Of a DNA stretch of 41,580 nt, positions 6,467-16,326 are shown in pieces; positions within the stretch are counted from its first letter, which is position 1, and every line of letters begins with the position of its first letter. A program made the translations under genes and the position numbers. Source of the stretch: Actinomadura craniellae (GTDB lineage: Bacteria; Actinomycetota; Actinomycetes; Streptosporangiales; Streptosporangiaceae); assembly GCF_003289645.1 (NCBI RefSeq), contig NZ_QLYX01000027.1, positions 1-41,580 on the forward strand. The letters run 5' to 3'. Below the pieces are notes generated by a model that ran no database searches, had not been told where the DNA came from, and saw only the letters and a program-made list of their open reading frames with translations.

Positions 6467-8089
6467 TTGCGGATGGTACCGACAGAACTCGGTACGGAGG
6501 AGATCACTTCCTCCGAGCGGAGGGTATTTGAGGCCCTCTCAGGGAGTAGCCTTTCCGGCACCGCATTGCACTCGCTCAACCTCCCGGACCACGAATACAA
6601 GCTCACCGCCGAGCTCGACTTCGTACTGGTACTTGACGACCTCATCCTGGCCATCGAGGTGAAGGGCGGGCAGGTCTCCTGCCGCGATGGGGTCTGGACC
6701 TATCAGGACCGTGCGGGGCACTACCGGACCTCCCGTGAAGGACCGTTCAAGCAGGTGCAGACGGGGATGTTCGCTCTGCGTGACCGCCTCCGGCAACGTC
6801 ACGGTCAGGCCTTCGACGACGTCGCCTTCGGCTTTCTGGTCATCACGCCCGACGTCGACCTGGCCAGCAGCTTCGAGTGGGACGACGAGACCTACTGCGG
6901 TCGTGGCCCCTTCAACCGCGACGTCACCAAGGCCGTCGAACGAGCGCGCGCCTACTGGAAGGCCAAGCAGCCCGCCACCTACCCGATCCCCAAACAGCTC
7001 CGGACGACGGTGCTCCAGGACCTTCGTCCCTCGTTCGACCGCTCGCCGCTACTCGACGCCCGTGCCAGCGAGCTGGAACGCGTCATCGTTCGCCTGACCG
7101 AGGAGCAGTACGAGCGTCTGGATCTCATCAGCGAGGAGCCTCGGGTCATCTGTCATGGCGGGGCAGGGACGGGCAAGACCTTCCTGGCTGCCGAGGTCGC
7201 CCGCCGGCAACAGCTGCTGGGCCGGAGAGTGCTGTTCTGCTGCCGGAGCGAAGTGCTCGCCGGGTTCGTCCGCAAGCGCCTCGCCGGGATGAACGTGGAC
7301 GTCATGGCCGTCTCAGAGCTGAACGTCATCGAGCCGTACGACGTGCTCGTCATCGACGAAGCCCAGGACCTTATGACCTTCGACATCCTGACCGAGCTGG
7401 AGGAGGCCGTCCGTGGTGGGTGGTCGGATGGTCGCTGGGTGATGTTCCTCGACCAGAACCGTCAGGCACACCTCTACGGCGACTTTGATCATGAGGCGCT
7501 CCAGTACGTGGAGTCCTTCCGGCCGGTACGCCCGAGCCTGAAGTTCAACTGCCGCAACACCCGGGAGATCGCCTTCCAGACGCGTGCCTACACCGGCGCA
7601 GATACCGGTGTGGCCACCGCTGGGGCTGGACCGGAGGTGACCTTCGCTCCCGTCGACGACCGCGCGTCCGAGACGGCGGCCCTGGACGCACGCCTCCGTG
7701 CTCTTCGCGAGCATGAGGTACCGCCCGAGCACATCACCATCGTCTCCGTTCGGGGGGACTGGGAGACCTCGGCAGCAAAGGACCTGCGGGATGCCCACAA
7801 AGGTCGGATCGCTCAGCTGACTCCCTCGCTGGCGACGACCTGGCCGGGTACCTCGATGACATGGGCTTCAGCGGTGGACATCAAAGGGCTGGAGAACCGC
7901 TTCGTCTGCGTCATCGACATCGATTCGGTCGAGTCGGAGACAGAACTCGATCTGCTTTACGTGGCTCTCAGCCGCCCGCGCGCTGGGCTCTGGATCGCCA
8001 CCACACCGCTGGTCTCGGGTCAGCTCCGCGCACTGTTCAAGGAGCACCACTCCGGTGCCATGGACGCCTATCAGAAGGCGAGGGTATGA
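6467..8089 (+). CDS. NERD-domain SF1 helicase
   Basis: A 540-residue protein. Residues about 15-125 form a nuclease-related NERD domain: 'SSERRVFEALSG', then 'ELDFVLVLDDLILAIEVKGG', the D...ExK nuclease-like core. A superfamily 1 (UvrD/Rep-like) motor follows, with Walker A 'GGAGTGKT' at about 231-238, Walker B 'VLVIDEAQDL' near 292, the motif III region 'MFLDQNRQ', motif IV-like 'FNCRNTREIA', and the C-terminal 'DIKGLENRFVCVIDID' and 'LLYVALSRPRAGLWI'. It probably cleaves or binds nucleic acid while translocating. TTG 6467 fits the ribosome site better than ATG 6473. Its stop overlaps the drmA-like start by four bases, so it belongs to the same operon. Confidence 0.9.
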   Translation: MRMVPTELGTEEITSSERRVFEALSGSSLSGTALHSLNLPDHEYKLTAELDFVLVLDDLILAIEVKGGQVSCRDGVWTYQDRAGHYRTSREGPFKQVQTGMFALRDRLRQRHGQAFDDVAFGFLVITPDVDLASSFEWDDETYCGRGPFNRDVTKAVERARAYWKAKQPATYPIPKQLRTTVLQDLRPSFDRSPLLDARASELERVIVRLTEEQYERLDLISEEPRVICHGGAGTGKTFLAAEVARRQQLLGRRVLFCCRSEVLAGFVRKRLAGMNVDVMAVSELNVIEPYDVLVIDEAQDLMTFDILTELEEAVRGGWSDGRWVMFLDQNRQAHLYGDFDHEALQYVESFRPVRPSLKFNCRNTREIAFQTRAYTGADTGVATAGAGPEVTFAPVDDRASETAALDARLRALREHEVPPEHITIVSVRGDWETSAAKDLRDAHKGRIAQLTPSLATTWPGTSMTWASAVDIKGLENRFVCVIDIDSVESETELDLLYVALSRPRAGLWIATTPLVSGQLRALFKEHHSGAMDAYQKARV

Positions 8090-11000
8090 GTTCGCTGGCA
8101 CAGACCCGTCAAGACTTCGTCGACTACGTTCGTCGGCAACTGGTCGGACCGTTCGACGGCCCAGTAGAGATCATCTTCGACCCGCCGAACCGGCGCTATC
8201 TGATGGGGATCCTGTTCCCGCGCCAGGTCTCCTTCGCCGGCTACATCGAAGCGGAAGGCGAGGAATCTGACGAGGCGGGCACCGACACCGGCGACGAAAG
8301 CCAGTTCAGCGACGATCCGGTGTCAGCAGCCAACGACTTCCTGCCGGCATCCCAGGGGCTGTCGTTTTTCACCACCGCACCCCATGTGACCGTCCGGGCA
8401 CACGCGGCCGAATATAGGACCCTCTCGGGGGCTGCCGCCGAGGCAGCCCTAACCGATGTCGAGGTCAAAGCGGAACCGACTGAGAAACTTGAGGACGACG
8501 AACCCGAGAAGAAGTCGCAAGGCTCGCGGAAGATCTGGCGTCGCCACGAGCTGCCGGAAGCGACTGTCACCATCACCCCTGAGGACAACGCGGCACACGC
8601 CATCTGGGATGGGAAGGCCGAGATCCACGTCCGCTGGCGGAGCTACCCGCATGGCTCCCTGGTAACCGTCACGCTGGTGAATGCACGTGAGGCCGATGAC
8701 GAGCATCCCGAGCGCCACTGGGACGAGATGTTGCTCCAGGTGGACTTCGACATCACCGTGCCGGAGGGCTCCGAGGTGCTGGAGTACCCGAACGTCGCCA
8801 TGGCATCCCACGACCCGGAGGAGGACGAGCTGCGGCTCATCCATCGGGCTGCCCGCGTGTTCGCGATCGGACACGGGTGTTCCCCTGAATGGGTCGAGAT
8901 CGACGGCACCGTGACGGCGGTACGGTCCGAAGTCATGCCGTCCCACGTCGTGCCCAGAGTCAGTGCCGAGGGCGACGCTGTCCAGGCGCTCGACGTGGCG
9001 TGGTTGGGCGACGAGTCGGTGCCTACCGCGACGCTGGTCGCTGAACTCAACTCCTTCATCGATCCCTACGAGCAGTGGATCAAAGGTGTGGAGGCGAAGG
9101 CCGCCACGCTCGACCCTCGCTACACGGCGGCCGCAGGGCCGGTCATCGCGCGGTTGAAGCGTGCGCTTGCTCGGATGCGGGACGGGGCACAGGTCTTCGT
9201 CGACCATCCAGATCGCGCCAAGCTCCTGACCGCCTTCCGACTGGCGAACCAGGCGATGCTGATCCAGATGCGTCACAGCAAGAAGGACTACGCCGGGAGC
9301 CGCCGCCCCCGAGCAGCTGCCCCGGAGATGCCGAGCGCCTATGACCCCTGCGCGGCCTGGCGCCCGTTCCAGTTGGGCTTCTTTCTGACGACCCTGCGCG
9401 GTCTGGTCGACGAGGTGCATGACGACCGCGACGTTGTTGATCTGATCTGGTTCCCAACAGGTGGTGGAAAGACCGAGGCGTATCTGCTTGTCGCTGCCTT
9501 TGAGATCTTCCGTCGCAGACTCGTGCTCGGCGAGGCAGGTCTGGGTACCGCAGTGATCAGCCGCTACACGTTGTCTCTGCTGACCGCTGATCAGTTCAAG
9601 CGCACCGCTTCAACGACTGCGGCCTGCGAGTACCTCCGCCGTAGGCGATCCGGTGAGCTTGGGGACGAACCGATCTCCGTCGGTCTCTGGGTCGGTGAGG
9701 CGACTTCGCCCAATACCTACGTCGCCGCACGCGAGCGCTTCGACGAACTACGCGACGCCGGTGAGACCGATGACCGATTTCTCCTCGATCGGTGCCCCTG
9801 GTGCGGCACCGAGATCGTCCCGCGAGAGCACCAGGAGGACGACTCGCTTTACGGCGTTACCGCGACCGACCGGTCGTTCGCCTTCAACTGCCCCTCGACC
9901 AAGTGTGAGTTCCACGAGAACATCCCGGTTCACGTCGTGGACCAAGCGCTCTACGACTTTCCCCCGGCCTTCCTGCTAGGCACCGTCGACAAGTTCGCCC
10001 AACTTGCGTGGGTGCCCGAGTCGGGGGTTCTGTTCGGCAACACGGCAGGTCGGCGTCCTCCGTCGCTGATCATCCAGGACGAGCTGCACCTGCTGACCGG
10101 CCCGCTCGGCACGACGGTCGGGCTGTACGAAGCGGCGATAAACCTCCTGTGCGAGTCGAGCGGTCGCCCACCGAAGGTCATCTCGTCGACCGCCACCATC
10201 CGGCGCGCCTCGGCGCAGATCATGGGGCTGTTCGGTCGTCCCGTCGACCTGTTCCCGCCGACCGGGATCGATGCCGACGACTCCTACTTTGCCCGCGTCG
10301 ACAGGGACTCACCGGGACGGCTCTACGTCGGCATGATGGCCCAGGGGCACACCTCCGACACCGCAGTGGTGCACACCGGAGCTGCACTGCTCCAGGCGCC
10401 GGTGGATCTCGACCTCACCGGCGATGCCCAGGACGCCTACTGGACGGTCGTGGCGTATCACAGCTCGCTGCGGGAGCTCGGTCGTACGGTCACGATCGCG
10501 CGGGACGACATCCATGCCCGGCTGGGGAGCCTCGTGGTTGGCCGTCCCCGTCGGGATTACGACGTCGAGGAACTGTCGTCCTCAGTCCCTCGCGCATTGC
10601 AACCGCGTCTGTTGGAGCGACTGAATCTGCCGGTGACGAGCGGTTCGGTGGTCGACTTCCTCGCCACCACCAACATGCTGTCGGTCGGTGTCGACGTGCC
10701 GCGGCTTGGCCTGATGCTGGTCAACGGGCAGCCGAAAGCAACTGCGGAATATATCCAGGCCACCAGTCGCGTGGGTCGTTCAAAAGCACCGGGTCTGGTG
10801 TTCGGACTGTTCCGTTCGACCAAGCCTCGGGATCGGTCGCACTATGAGAACTTCTGGGCGTATCACTCGGCGCTGTATCGTCACGTCGAACCGACCAGTG
10901 TCACGCCGTTCTCGCCACCGTCGCGAGATCGGGCGCTGCACGCCGCGCTGGTCATCCTGGCGCGTCATCGGCTGGGCATGCAGTCCGACGGCAGCGCCGG

Positions 11001-11325
11001 CCAGATCCTCACTCGTCGCGCTGAGGTCGAAACACTGGCCGACAGGTTGGTCGACGTTGTCGCCCGGGTCGAGCCCCGCGAGAAGAACGGAGCGCAGACG
11101 TACTTGGCACGGTTCATCGAGGACTGGATCGACCGCGCCAAGCAGGCGGACGCACAGAGTAAGTTGCTCTACTACCGCCCCAACGGCAAGGGTCAGTTCA
11201 ACCTCATCCGGCAGTATCACACCAAGGCGACGGGTTGGGAGACCCTCGGCTCGATGCGCAACGTCGATCTAGAATCGTTGGTCGAGATAGCACGCAGCAG
11301 CGGTTCGACGGGGGGCGATGCGTGA
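8086..11325 (+). CDS. drmA: DrmA-like DISARM helicase
   Basis: A 1079-residue superfamily 2 helicase. The N-terminal 440 residues include an acidic insert. Walker A 'WFPTGGGKTEAYL' lies at about 456-463. A Cys pair 'CPWCGTEI' and a later Cys segment suggest a metal site. The Walker B box is 'IIQDELHLLTGPLG' (DELH at about 665-668), motif III is 'SSTATI', and motif VI is 'YIQATSRVGRSK'. The DELH-LLTGPLG box and the large size match DrmA, the helicase of the DISARM anti-phage system. ATG 8086 overlaps the NERD gene's stop (ATGA) and its own stop abuts the drmB-like start. DISARM needs DrmA and DrmB plus DrmC; no DrmC is present here, so the symbol denotes homology, not proven membership of a classical system. 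Confidence 0.88.
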   Translation: MSSLAQTRQDFVDYVRRQLVGPFDGPVEIIFDPPNRRYLMGILFPRQVSFAGYIEAEGEESDEAGTDTGDESQFSDDPVSAANDFLPASQGLSFFTTAPHVTVRAHAAEYRTLSGAAAEAALTDVEVKAEPTEKLEDDEPEKKSQGSRKIWRRHELPEATVTITPEDNAAHAIWDGKAEIHVRWRSYPHGSLVTVTLVNAREADDEHPERHWDEMLLQVDFDITVPEGSEVLEYPNVAMASHDPEEDELRLIHRAARVFAIGHGCSPEWVEIDGTVTAVRSEVMPSHVVPRVSAEGDAVQALDVAWLGDESVPTATLVAELNSFIDPYEQWIKGVEAKAATLDPRYTAAAGPVIARLKRALARMRDGAQVFVDHPDRAKLLTAFRLANQAMLIQMRHSKKDYAGSRRPRAAAPEMPSAYDPCAAWRPFQLGFFLTTLRGLVDEVHDDRDVVDLIWFPTGGGKTEAYLLVAAFEIFRRRLVLGEAGLGTAVISRYTLSLLTADQFKRTASTTAACEYLRRRRSGELGDEPISVGLWVGEATSPNTYVAARERFDELRDAGETDDRFLLDRCPWCGTEIVPREHQEDDSLYGVTATDRSFAFNCPSTKCEFHENIPVHVVDQALYDFPPAFLLGTVDKFAQLAWVPESGVLFGNTAGRRPPSLIIQDELHLLTGPLGTTVGLYEAAINLLCESSGRPPKVISSTATIRRASAQIMGLFGRPVDLFPPTGIDADDSYFARVDRDSPGRLYVGMMAQGHTSDTAVVHTGAALLQAPVDLDLTGDAQDAYWTVVAYHSSLRELGRTVTIARDDIHARLGSLVVGRPRRDYDVEELSSSVPRALQPRLLERLNLPVTSGSVVDFLATTNMLSVGVDVPRLGLMLVNGQPKATAEYIQATSRVGRSKAPGLVFGLFRSTKPRDRSHYENFWAYHSALYRHVEPTSVTPFSPPSRDRALHAALVILARHRLGMQSDGSAGQILTRRAEVETLADRLVDVVARVEPREKNGAQTYLARFIEDWIDRAKQADAQSKLLYYRPNGKGQFNLIRQYHTKATGWETLGSMRNVDLESLVEIARSSGSTGGDA

Positions 11326-13196
11326 TGCAGCGCAAGATCCGTCAGTCGCAGACCATCGTGCCGTTCGGAGTAGGGGCGATCTTCGACTTCAAGGGTGAGT
11401 CCCTCGTCGCCTGCGACACCTTCCGCTGGGGACCACGCGGGGAGCGCATCCAGAGTGAACGACTGGCCGCGGTCCTCGGGGTTAAGGAGTTCCGGGCGGC
11501 TCCCGCCGTCGCCAGCAATGCTTGGGCAGCCCCATCGTCCGGTGTGCCGTATTCGCGCTTCCCGAGCTGGCTGTTCTGTCAGCAATGTCGCCGGATGACT
11601 CGTTGGAGCCGGGGGCAGGAGCAGGAGGGCAAGGTACCCACCTGCGGCAACTGCCCAGGACGCAAGCAGTTGGTGCCGATGCGTTGGATCCAGATCTGCC
11701 CCCACGGCCACATGGACGACATCGACTGGAAGCGGTGGACGCACTCGCGCAACACCGACCCCGAGGCCCGCCAGTGTCAGAAGGAGAACCTCTTCTTCGA
11801 AACGGTGTCGGGCAAGGGCGCTGGCGGTCTCGACACCCTGCAGGTTCGCTGCGCGACCTGCCAGAGTCGTCGCAACCTGATGGGCATCACCTCCAAGGGC
11901 TCACTCAAGTCCATCAGGGTCAGGTGTGTCGGACGGCAGCCCTGGCAGCGTTGGGACGAGCGCGTCGACTGCGAGGAGATCCCCCTGGCCGTCCAGCGCG
12001 GTGCCAGCAACGTCTACTTCCCGTTAGTGCACTCCTCGATCGAGATTCCCAACCCCTCTCGGGCGGATAGCAGCAGTGAGAAGGCACTGGCGATCAAGGC
12101 CGACTCGATGTTCCTCGCCTTGATGGGGGTGAACGATGACGCCCCGATCTACGACCAGATGATCGAGATGCTCGGCGACGCCCACGATGCTTCGGTCGAC
12201 TACGTGGCTGCACTCGTCCGGGATGAGAAGCAGCGTGAGGCAGGCAAGGCGACGGCGGTCGAAGCGACTCCCGGCGACCTCCTCAGTGAGGAGTGGGCAG
12301 CGTTCCTCACTGAGATGGACAACGAAGATGATCCCCACTTCCGTACACGTCACGTCGACCTGGTGACCGGAACGCCGACTTCCGTCACGTCGGCGCTTTC
12401 CGATCGTGTCGACAAGGTGGTGCTCGCTGATCGACTCCGCGAGGTTCGCGCGCTGGAAGGCTTTCACCGGGTGACTCCAGCGGGGAGCGACAAGTTGGTG
12501 CCGGTGGCGCTCAACCACAAGTCGTCGGTCAACTGGCTACCGGCCATCGACGTGCGAGGCGAGGGCATTTTCCTGTCCCTCGACGAGGGGCGCCTGGCGG
12601 TTTGGGAGAACGATGACGCCGTCCGCAACCGGATCGCTCAACTGGAACGACGACTCAACGACTCGTTCATGGCGCCACGCCTGCGGGAGCGGACCGGCCC
12701 GGTGCTCTCACCTCGCTACGTGCTGCTGCACACCTTCGCACACTTGCTGATTCGACGCTTGGCGTTCGAGTCTGGCTACGCCGCCACTTCCCTACGCGAA
12801 CGCATCTACGCCCGGAGCGGTCTCGATGCCAATGGAGCGTCTCGGCAGGCGGGTGTCCTGATCTACACCGCAGCCGGCGACTCCGAAGGCACGCTCGGTG
12901 GTCTGGTGCGACAGGGCGAGCCACCACGGCTTCAGGGCACGATCCTCGAATCGCTCCAAGACGCTATGTGGTGTTCGTCGGACCCGCTATGCAGCGAGAC
13001 CTTGGCGAACACGTTCAATAGCCTCAACTTCGCCGCCTGCCACGCTTGCACACTGGTGGCGGAGACCAGCTGCGAGAGTGGCAACTACCTCCTCGACCGT
13101 GTGCTGGTGATCGGCAACGACACAGTGCCGGGGTACTTCCAAGACGTGCTCGATGCAGCGGTGGAGGCAGCGGGCGAAGGGGTCAGGGGGCTTTGA
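11325..13196 (+). CDS. drmB: DrmB-like DUF1998 protein
   Basis: A 623-residue protein that begins 'MQRKIRQSQTIVPFGVGAI', the typical DrmB opening. Cys pairs likely to bind zinc follow: 'CQQC', 'CGNC', 'CPHGHMDDIDW' and 'CATC'. The C-terminal DUF1998 region has 'LHTFAHLLIRRLAFESGY', 'SLRERIYA', 'GVLIYTAAGDSEGTLGGL' and the closing 'CHACTLV...CESGNYLLDR'. In DISARM, DrmB works with the helicase DrmA and the pair is needed to block incoming phage DNA. ATG 11325 shares its first base with the drmA-like stop; GTG 11322 is an alternative. It is full length for the family. Confidence 0.9.
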   Translation: MQRKIRQSQTIVPFGVGAIFDFKGESLVACDTFRWGPRGERIQSERLAAVLGVKEFRAAPAVASNAWAAPSSGVPYSRFPSWLFCQQCRRMTRWSRGQEQEGKVPTCGNCPGRKQLVPMRWIQICPHGHMDDIDWKRWTHSRNTDPEARQCQKENLFFETVSGKGAGGLDTLQVRCATCQSRRNLMGITSKGSLKSIRVRCVGRQPWQRWDERVDCEEIPLAVQRGASNVYFPLVHSSIEIPNPSRADSSSEKALAIKADSMFLALMGVNDDAPIYDQMIEMLGDAHDASVDYVAALVRDEKQREAGKATAVEATPGDLLSEEWAAFLTEMDNEDDPHFRTRHVDLVTGTPTSVTSALSDRVDKVVLADRLREVRALEGFHRVTPAGSDKLVPVALNHKSSVNWLPAIDVRGEGIFLSLDEGRLAVWENDDAVRNRIAQLERRLNDSFMAPRLRERTGPVLSPRYVLLHTFAHLLIRRLAFESGYAATSLRERIYARSGLDANGASRQAGVLIYTAAGDSEGTLGGLVRQGEPPRLQGTILESLQDAMWCSSDPLCSETLANTFNSLNFAACHACTLVAETSCESGNYLLDRVLVIGNDTVPGYFQDVLDAAVEAAGEGVRGL

Positions 13197-13197
13197 G

Positions 13198-14298
13198 GTG
13201 CGTCTGCCGGCCTTCGAGGACCTCTCAAAAGAGCAAGACCTCATCTACAACCTCGACCTCGACGGGAACTACCTCGTCACCGGTCCACCGGGCACGGGTA
13301 AGTCGGTCATGGCACTGTACCGGGCGCAGGTGCTGTCCTTCGACGACCGCGAGCCGGCTGTCCTCATGTACAACAACGTGCTCCAGCAGTACACCGAGCA
13401 GGCGGCGGGGCAGATCGAGGCCGGCGGGTTCGTCACGACTTACCACAAGTGGCTCTGGAGGTTCTGGCGCGAGCGCTACCGGGGATCGATACCCACGCTG
13501 GCGAGCAGTTCCTACGACCCGGACTGGGATGAGATCTGGAAGCAGTTCGCGGCCAAGCCGGTCGACCAGGCCGTGCTCCGGGATGTACTTGTCGATGAAG
13601 GGCAGGACCTGCCGCTCGACTTCTTCCGCCTGTCTCGCTTCCTGGCAAAGAACATCACCGTCTTCGCCGATGAGAACCAGCAGCTTTGGGATCAGAACAC
13701 CACCATCGATGAGATCGTCAAGGCGGTGAAGCCCAAGGAGCAGTTGGAGCTCAAACGGAACTACCGCAACACCGCCGAGATCGCTGCGGTGGCGGCCAAG
13801 TACTACTCCGGCTCTCCGACGGGCATCCCCGATCCGCCGACGCGTCACGGTGAGCAGCCAACGCTCAGGCACTACGCAAGCGATGAGGAACTGGCAGACT
13901 TCATCGCACGCTACGTCAAGGTGCGCACCAACCTCACGATCGGGATCGCCTGCGCCAGCAAGCGGTTGCAGATGCGGATGATGCGACTTCTCGGAGAGCG
14001 CAAGCTGCCTGTGCCCGTGCAGACCTATGTGTCGGGCGACAAGCAACACAACCGGCTCGACTTCGACGTTCCGGCAGTGACCATCGTGAACTTCAAGTCG
14101 CTGAAGGGACTCGAGTTCGACACCCTCTTCGTGCCAGAGCTCCAGCGGGTCACCGCTGACCCGACTTCGGCAGCGACGAGAATGCTGTTCTACGTGGTGA
14201 TGTCGCGCGCCCGGGACGAGCTCCATTTGTCCTACAGCGGGCACGGCGGGGTACCGGCGATCTTGAATGACGTGAAAGGTCTGGTACGCGAACTGTGA
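13198..14298 (+). CDS. SF1 (UvrD-like) helicase/ATPase
   Basis: A 366-residue compact superfamily 1 ATPase without extra domains. It has Walker A 'GPPGTGKS' at about 29-36, 'TYHKWLWRFWR' after it, Walker B 'VLVDEGQDLPLDFF' near 132, motif III 'FADENQQLWD', motif IV-like 'RNYRNTAEIA', and the C-terminal 'NFKSLKGLEFD' and 'LFYVVMSRARDEL'. GTG 13198 starts one base after the drmB-like stop and has AGGGGG as ribosome site. It is shorter than UvrD (about 700 residues) and lacks the 1B/2B insertions, resembling accessory helicases of conflict systems. It is the second SF1 motor in the operon, beside the NERD-helicase. Confidence 0.87.
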   Translation: MRLPAFEDLSKEQDLIYNLDLDGNYLVTGPPGTGKSVMALYRAQVLSFDDREPAVLMYNNVLQQYTEQAAGQIEAGGFVTTYHKWLWRFWRERYRGSIPTLASSSYDPDWDEIWKQFAAKPVDQAVLRDVLVDEGQDLPLDFFRLSRFLAKNITVFADENQQLWDQNTTIDEIVKAVKPKEQLELKRNYRNTAEIAAVAAKYYSGSPTGIPDPPTRHGEQPTLRHYASDEELADFIARYVKVRTNLTIGIACASKRLQMRMMRLLGERKLPVPVQTYVSGDKQHNRLDFDVPAVTIVNFKSLKGLEFDTLFVPELQRVTADPTSAATRMLFYVVMSRARDELHLSYSGHGGVPAILNDVKGLVREL

Positions 14299-16235
14299 GC
14301 GGAGACGATCAGCTCCCGCTGGAGGGTTTCGATATCGAGGCCCAGGCGTTCGGCGACGGTGCGCCTGCACAGTCCGAAGCCGTAGAGACAGAGGTCGCGG
14401 CGACACCGGTCGAGAGCCAGACCGCAGACTTTGATGGGGGTGTCACCTCCGCCGAGAGTGAGCCGGCGGCCGACACTCCGGTTGCGGACGCTCCCGGGCT
14501 TAAACATGCGCCAGCAGGGGTCGCAGACGAGGACGTTGCAGTGCCTGTATCGGTGGAGGAGCGGTCAGAGCCTGAACCAGATGCTCCGTCGAACGACTAC
14601 GCAGCGCCACCCGAGGAGTCGTCGGCAGAAGCACCCGCCTCTGAGTCGGCTCCGGCACTGGATCCGCCGGCGAACGAGCCCGGTCCTGTCGTTGAGGATT
14701 TGGGAGCGGCACCGTCCGCCTCGGCCGGGGTGGCGGCGTCTGATCCGTCGGCGCTCTACTTCTTGACCAACCGCATGAACCTGAACGGCGTGCTCAGCTC
14801 TCGACTGGTCGCTCCGCGCGAATCGCACGACAAGTACTACGTCGACCTTCTGGAGCAGGTACCCGGATGGGTGCCGCTGCTCACTCAGCCCCCGACGCAG
14901 GCGCTCATCGAAGCGGTGACGGTCGAGCGCGGCGCTGGTGCGCCTGTAGTCATCGAGTTCCCGCTCGACGTCGCGAAGAAGGCGGAGCTTAGGCAACCGG
15001 TGGCGTACGTCCCGGCACTGGCGCTGTCCCAAGCGGTCGCCATCCACTTCCGTGAAGAACGGGATCTACGCGAGCACCGGGCACGGGGTTACAAGAACAT
15101 CCACCCGCATGACGAACTGTTGAAGGTCACTCCAGAGCTTTTCGCCAGCGACGCCCCTGGTGAGGGGGCGCTGACTGCACCTGCCGGCTCGTGCCAGGTG
15201 AGTTGGCGACGGATCGACCGGATTCGCGGTGCGATCAATGCGGCGCTGGCATCGGTGCAGAGCGGTGAGCAACTCGCGGTCGCTGCCGCCTTCCTCGGCG
15301 AGGTGAAGTTCCCACCAGCCATCGTGCTGCCGGAATGGATCGGTTGGCGCGAGCTAGACGATCACGGCGATGTTGCTGAACACGTGGACCCTGATCTGGG
15401 CGTGCCTGACCATGTCGGCTTCCGCGCGGTCTACGGGGTACTCGGTGAGCAGGATGCTTCGAATGCCTGGAGCCCGAACGCTGTGCTCGACGGTGTTGCC
15501 ACTCGTATCCAGGGAGCCGGGCTGGCGGCCGATGCGGTCGACGCCCTTATCCAGAACCTTCAGCGGGTGCGGTCGATCGTCAATGTGGAAGCGGACTTCG
15601 AGCCCTTCCGAACAACCGCTCGGGCACTTGTCAGTGCCAAGTCGCTGCTCCTCGTACTGCTCAGGAGCGAGCTGGAGGAACTGCTGGCCTGGCCCGAAGA
15701 GCAGACCGGAGCCGACGACCTCACGCGGGTCACCGCAGCGGTGCTGGCAGGGCGTCTGCGTGGTCTGGCGCGAGAAGCAACAACGCTTCGTTCCCTGGCA
15801 CTCGACGATCTGACGGCGGCTTGGGCTGTGCGGGTGGCCCGAGGGGAGGGTGGCGTGCTGGGCGAGGTGCAGTTCTCCGCGCCCACCCATGGCACGTCGC
15901 TCAAGCTCGACGGGGTCGAGTTGTCGACCCAGGACGCGCTTCTGCCTGACCCTGTGGCCAAGTACCATAAGGTGGCCGACGCCAAGAAAGAATCACTGCG
16001 GATCGCCGTCTCAAGGGCGGTAGGGTGGCCGGTTACGCACCGGATTACGGTTCCAACAGGTGCGACCAAGACCGAAGACGCCGGAGTTCTCACCATCCTG
16101 ACGCCAGGTGAGGTGCAATTGACGGTCTCGGTCGATGAGGAAGACTTCCTGTCGAAGCTCGGGGCCCTCGCTGGAGGCGGCAAGCGCAAAGTGCTGGCAG
16201 CCTTCGATCTGCAGAATACTCATCGCCTTGATTAA
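14295..16235 (+). CDS. 646-residue unknown protein, last gene of the DISARM-like operon
   Basis: GTG 14295 overlaps the SF1 stop (GTGA). Residues 1-150 are low-complexity and acidic, rich in Ala, Pro, Glu and Ser, so probably disordered. Residues about 155-646 look globular: 'ALYFLTNRMNLNGVLSSRLV', 'KYYVDLLEQVPGWVPLL', 'VSWRRIDRIRGAINAAL', then 'LPEWIGWREL' and a helical C-terminal half. I recognise no family, no signal peptide and no membrane segment. The coupling to the SF1 gene suggests a structural or regulatory partner of the helicases. It is a main unknown of the cluster. Confidence 0.82.
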   Translation: MSGDDQLPLEGFDIEAQAFGDGAPAQSEAVETEVAATPVESQTADFDGGVTSAESEPAADTPVADAPGLKHAPAGVADEDVAVPVSVEERSEPEPDAPSNDYAAPPEESSAEAPASESAPALDPPANEPGPVVEDLGAAPSASAGVAASDPSALYFLTNRMNLNGVLSSRLVAPRESHDKYYVDLLEQVPGWVPLLTQPPTQALIEAVTVERGAGAPVVIEFPLDVAKKAELRQPVAYVPALALSQAVAIHFREERDLREHRARGYKNIHPHDELLKVTPELFASDAPGEGALTAPAGSCQVSWRRIDRIRGAINAALASVQSGEQLAVAAAFLGEVKFPPAIVLPEWIGWRELDDHGDVAEHVDPDLGVPDHVGFRAVYGVLGEQDASNAWSPNAVLDGVATRIQGAGLAADAVDALIQNLQRVRSIVNVEADFEPFRTTARALVSAKSLLLVLLRSELEELLAWPEEQTGADDLTRVTAAVLAGRLRGLAREATTLRSLALDDLTAAWAVRVARGEGGVLGEVQFSAPTHGTSLKLDGVELSTQDALLPDPVAKYHKVADAKKESLRIAVSRAVGWPVTHRITVPTGATKTEDAGVLTILTPGEVQLTVSVDEEDFLSKLGALAGGGKRKVLAAFDLQNTHRLD

Positions 16236-16326
16236 AGGTGCGCACTTCGAGTGCCTTCGGCGGAAGACTCCTGGTTCAGGAGCGCTGGCGCGAATGGTGT
16301 GGATCATCGAGGACTAGTCTGGCCGA

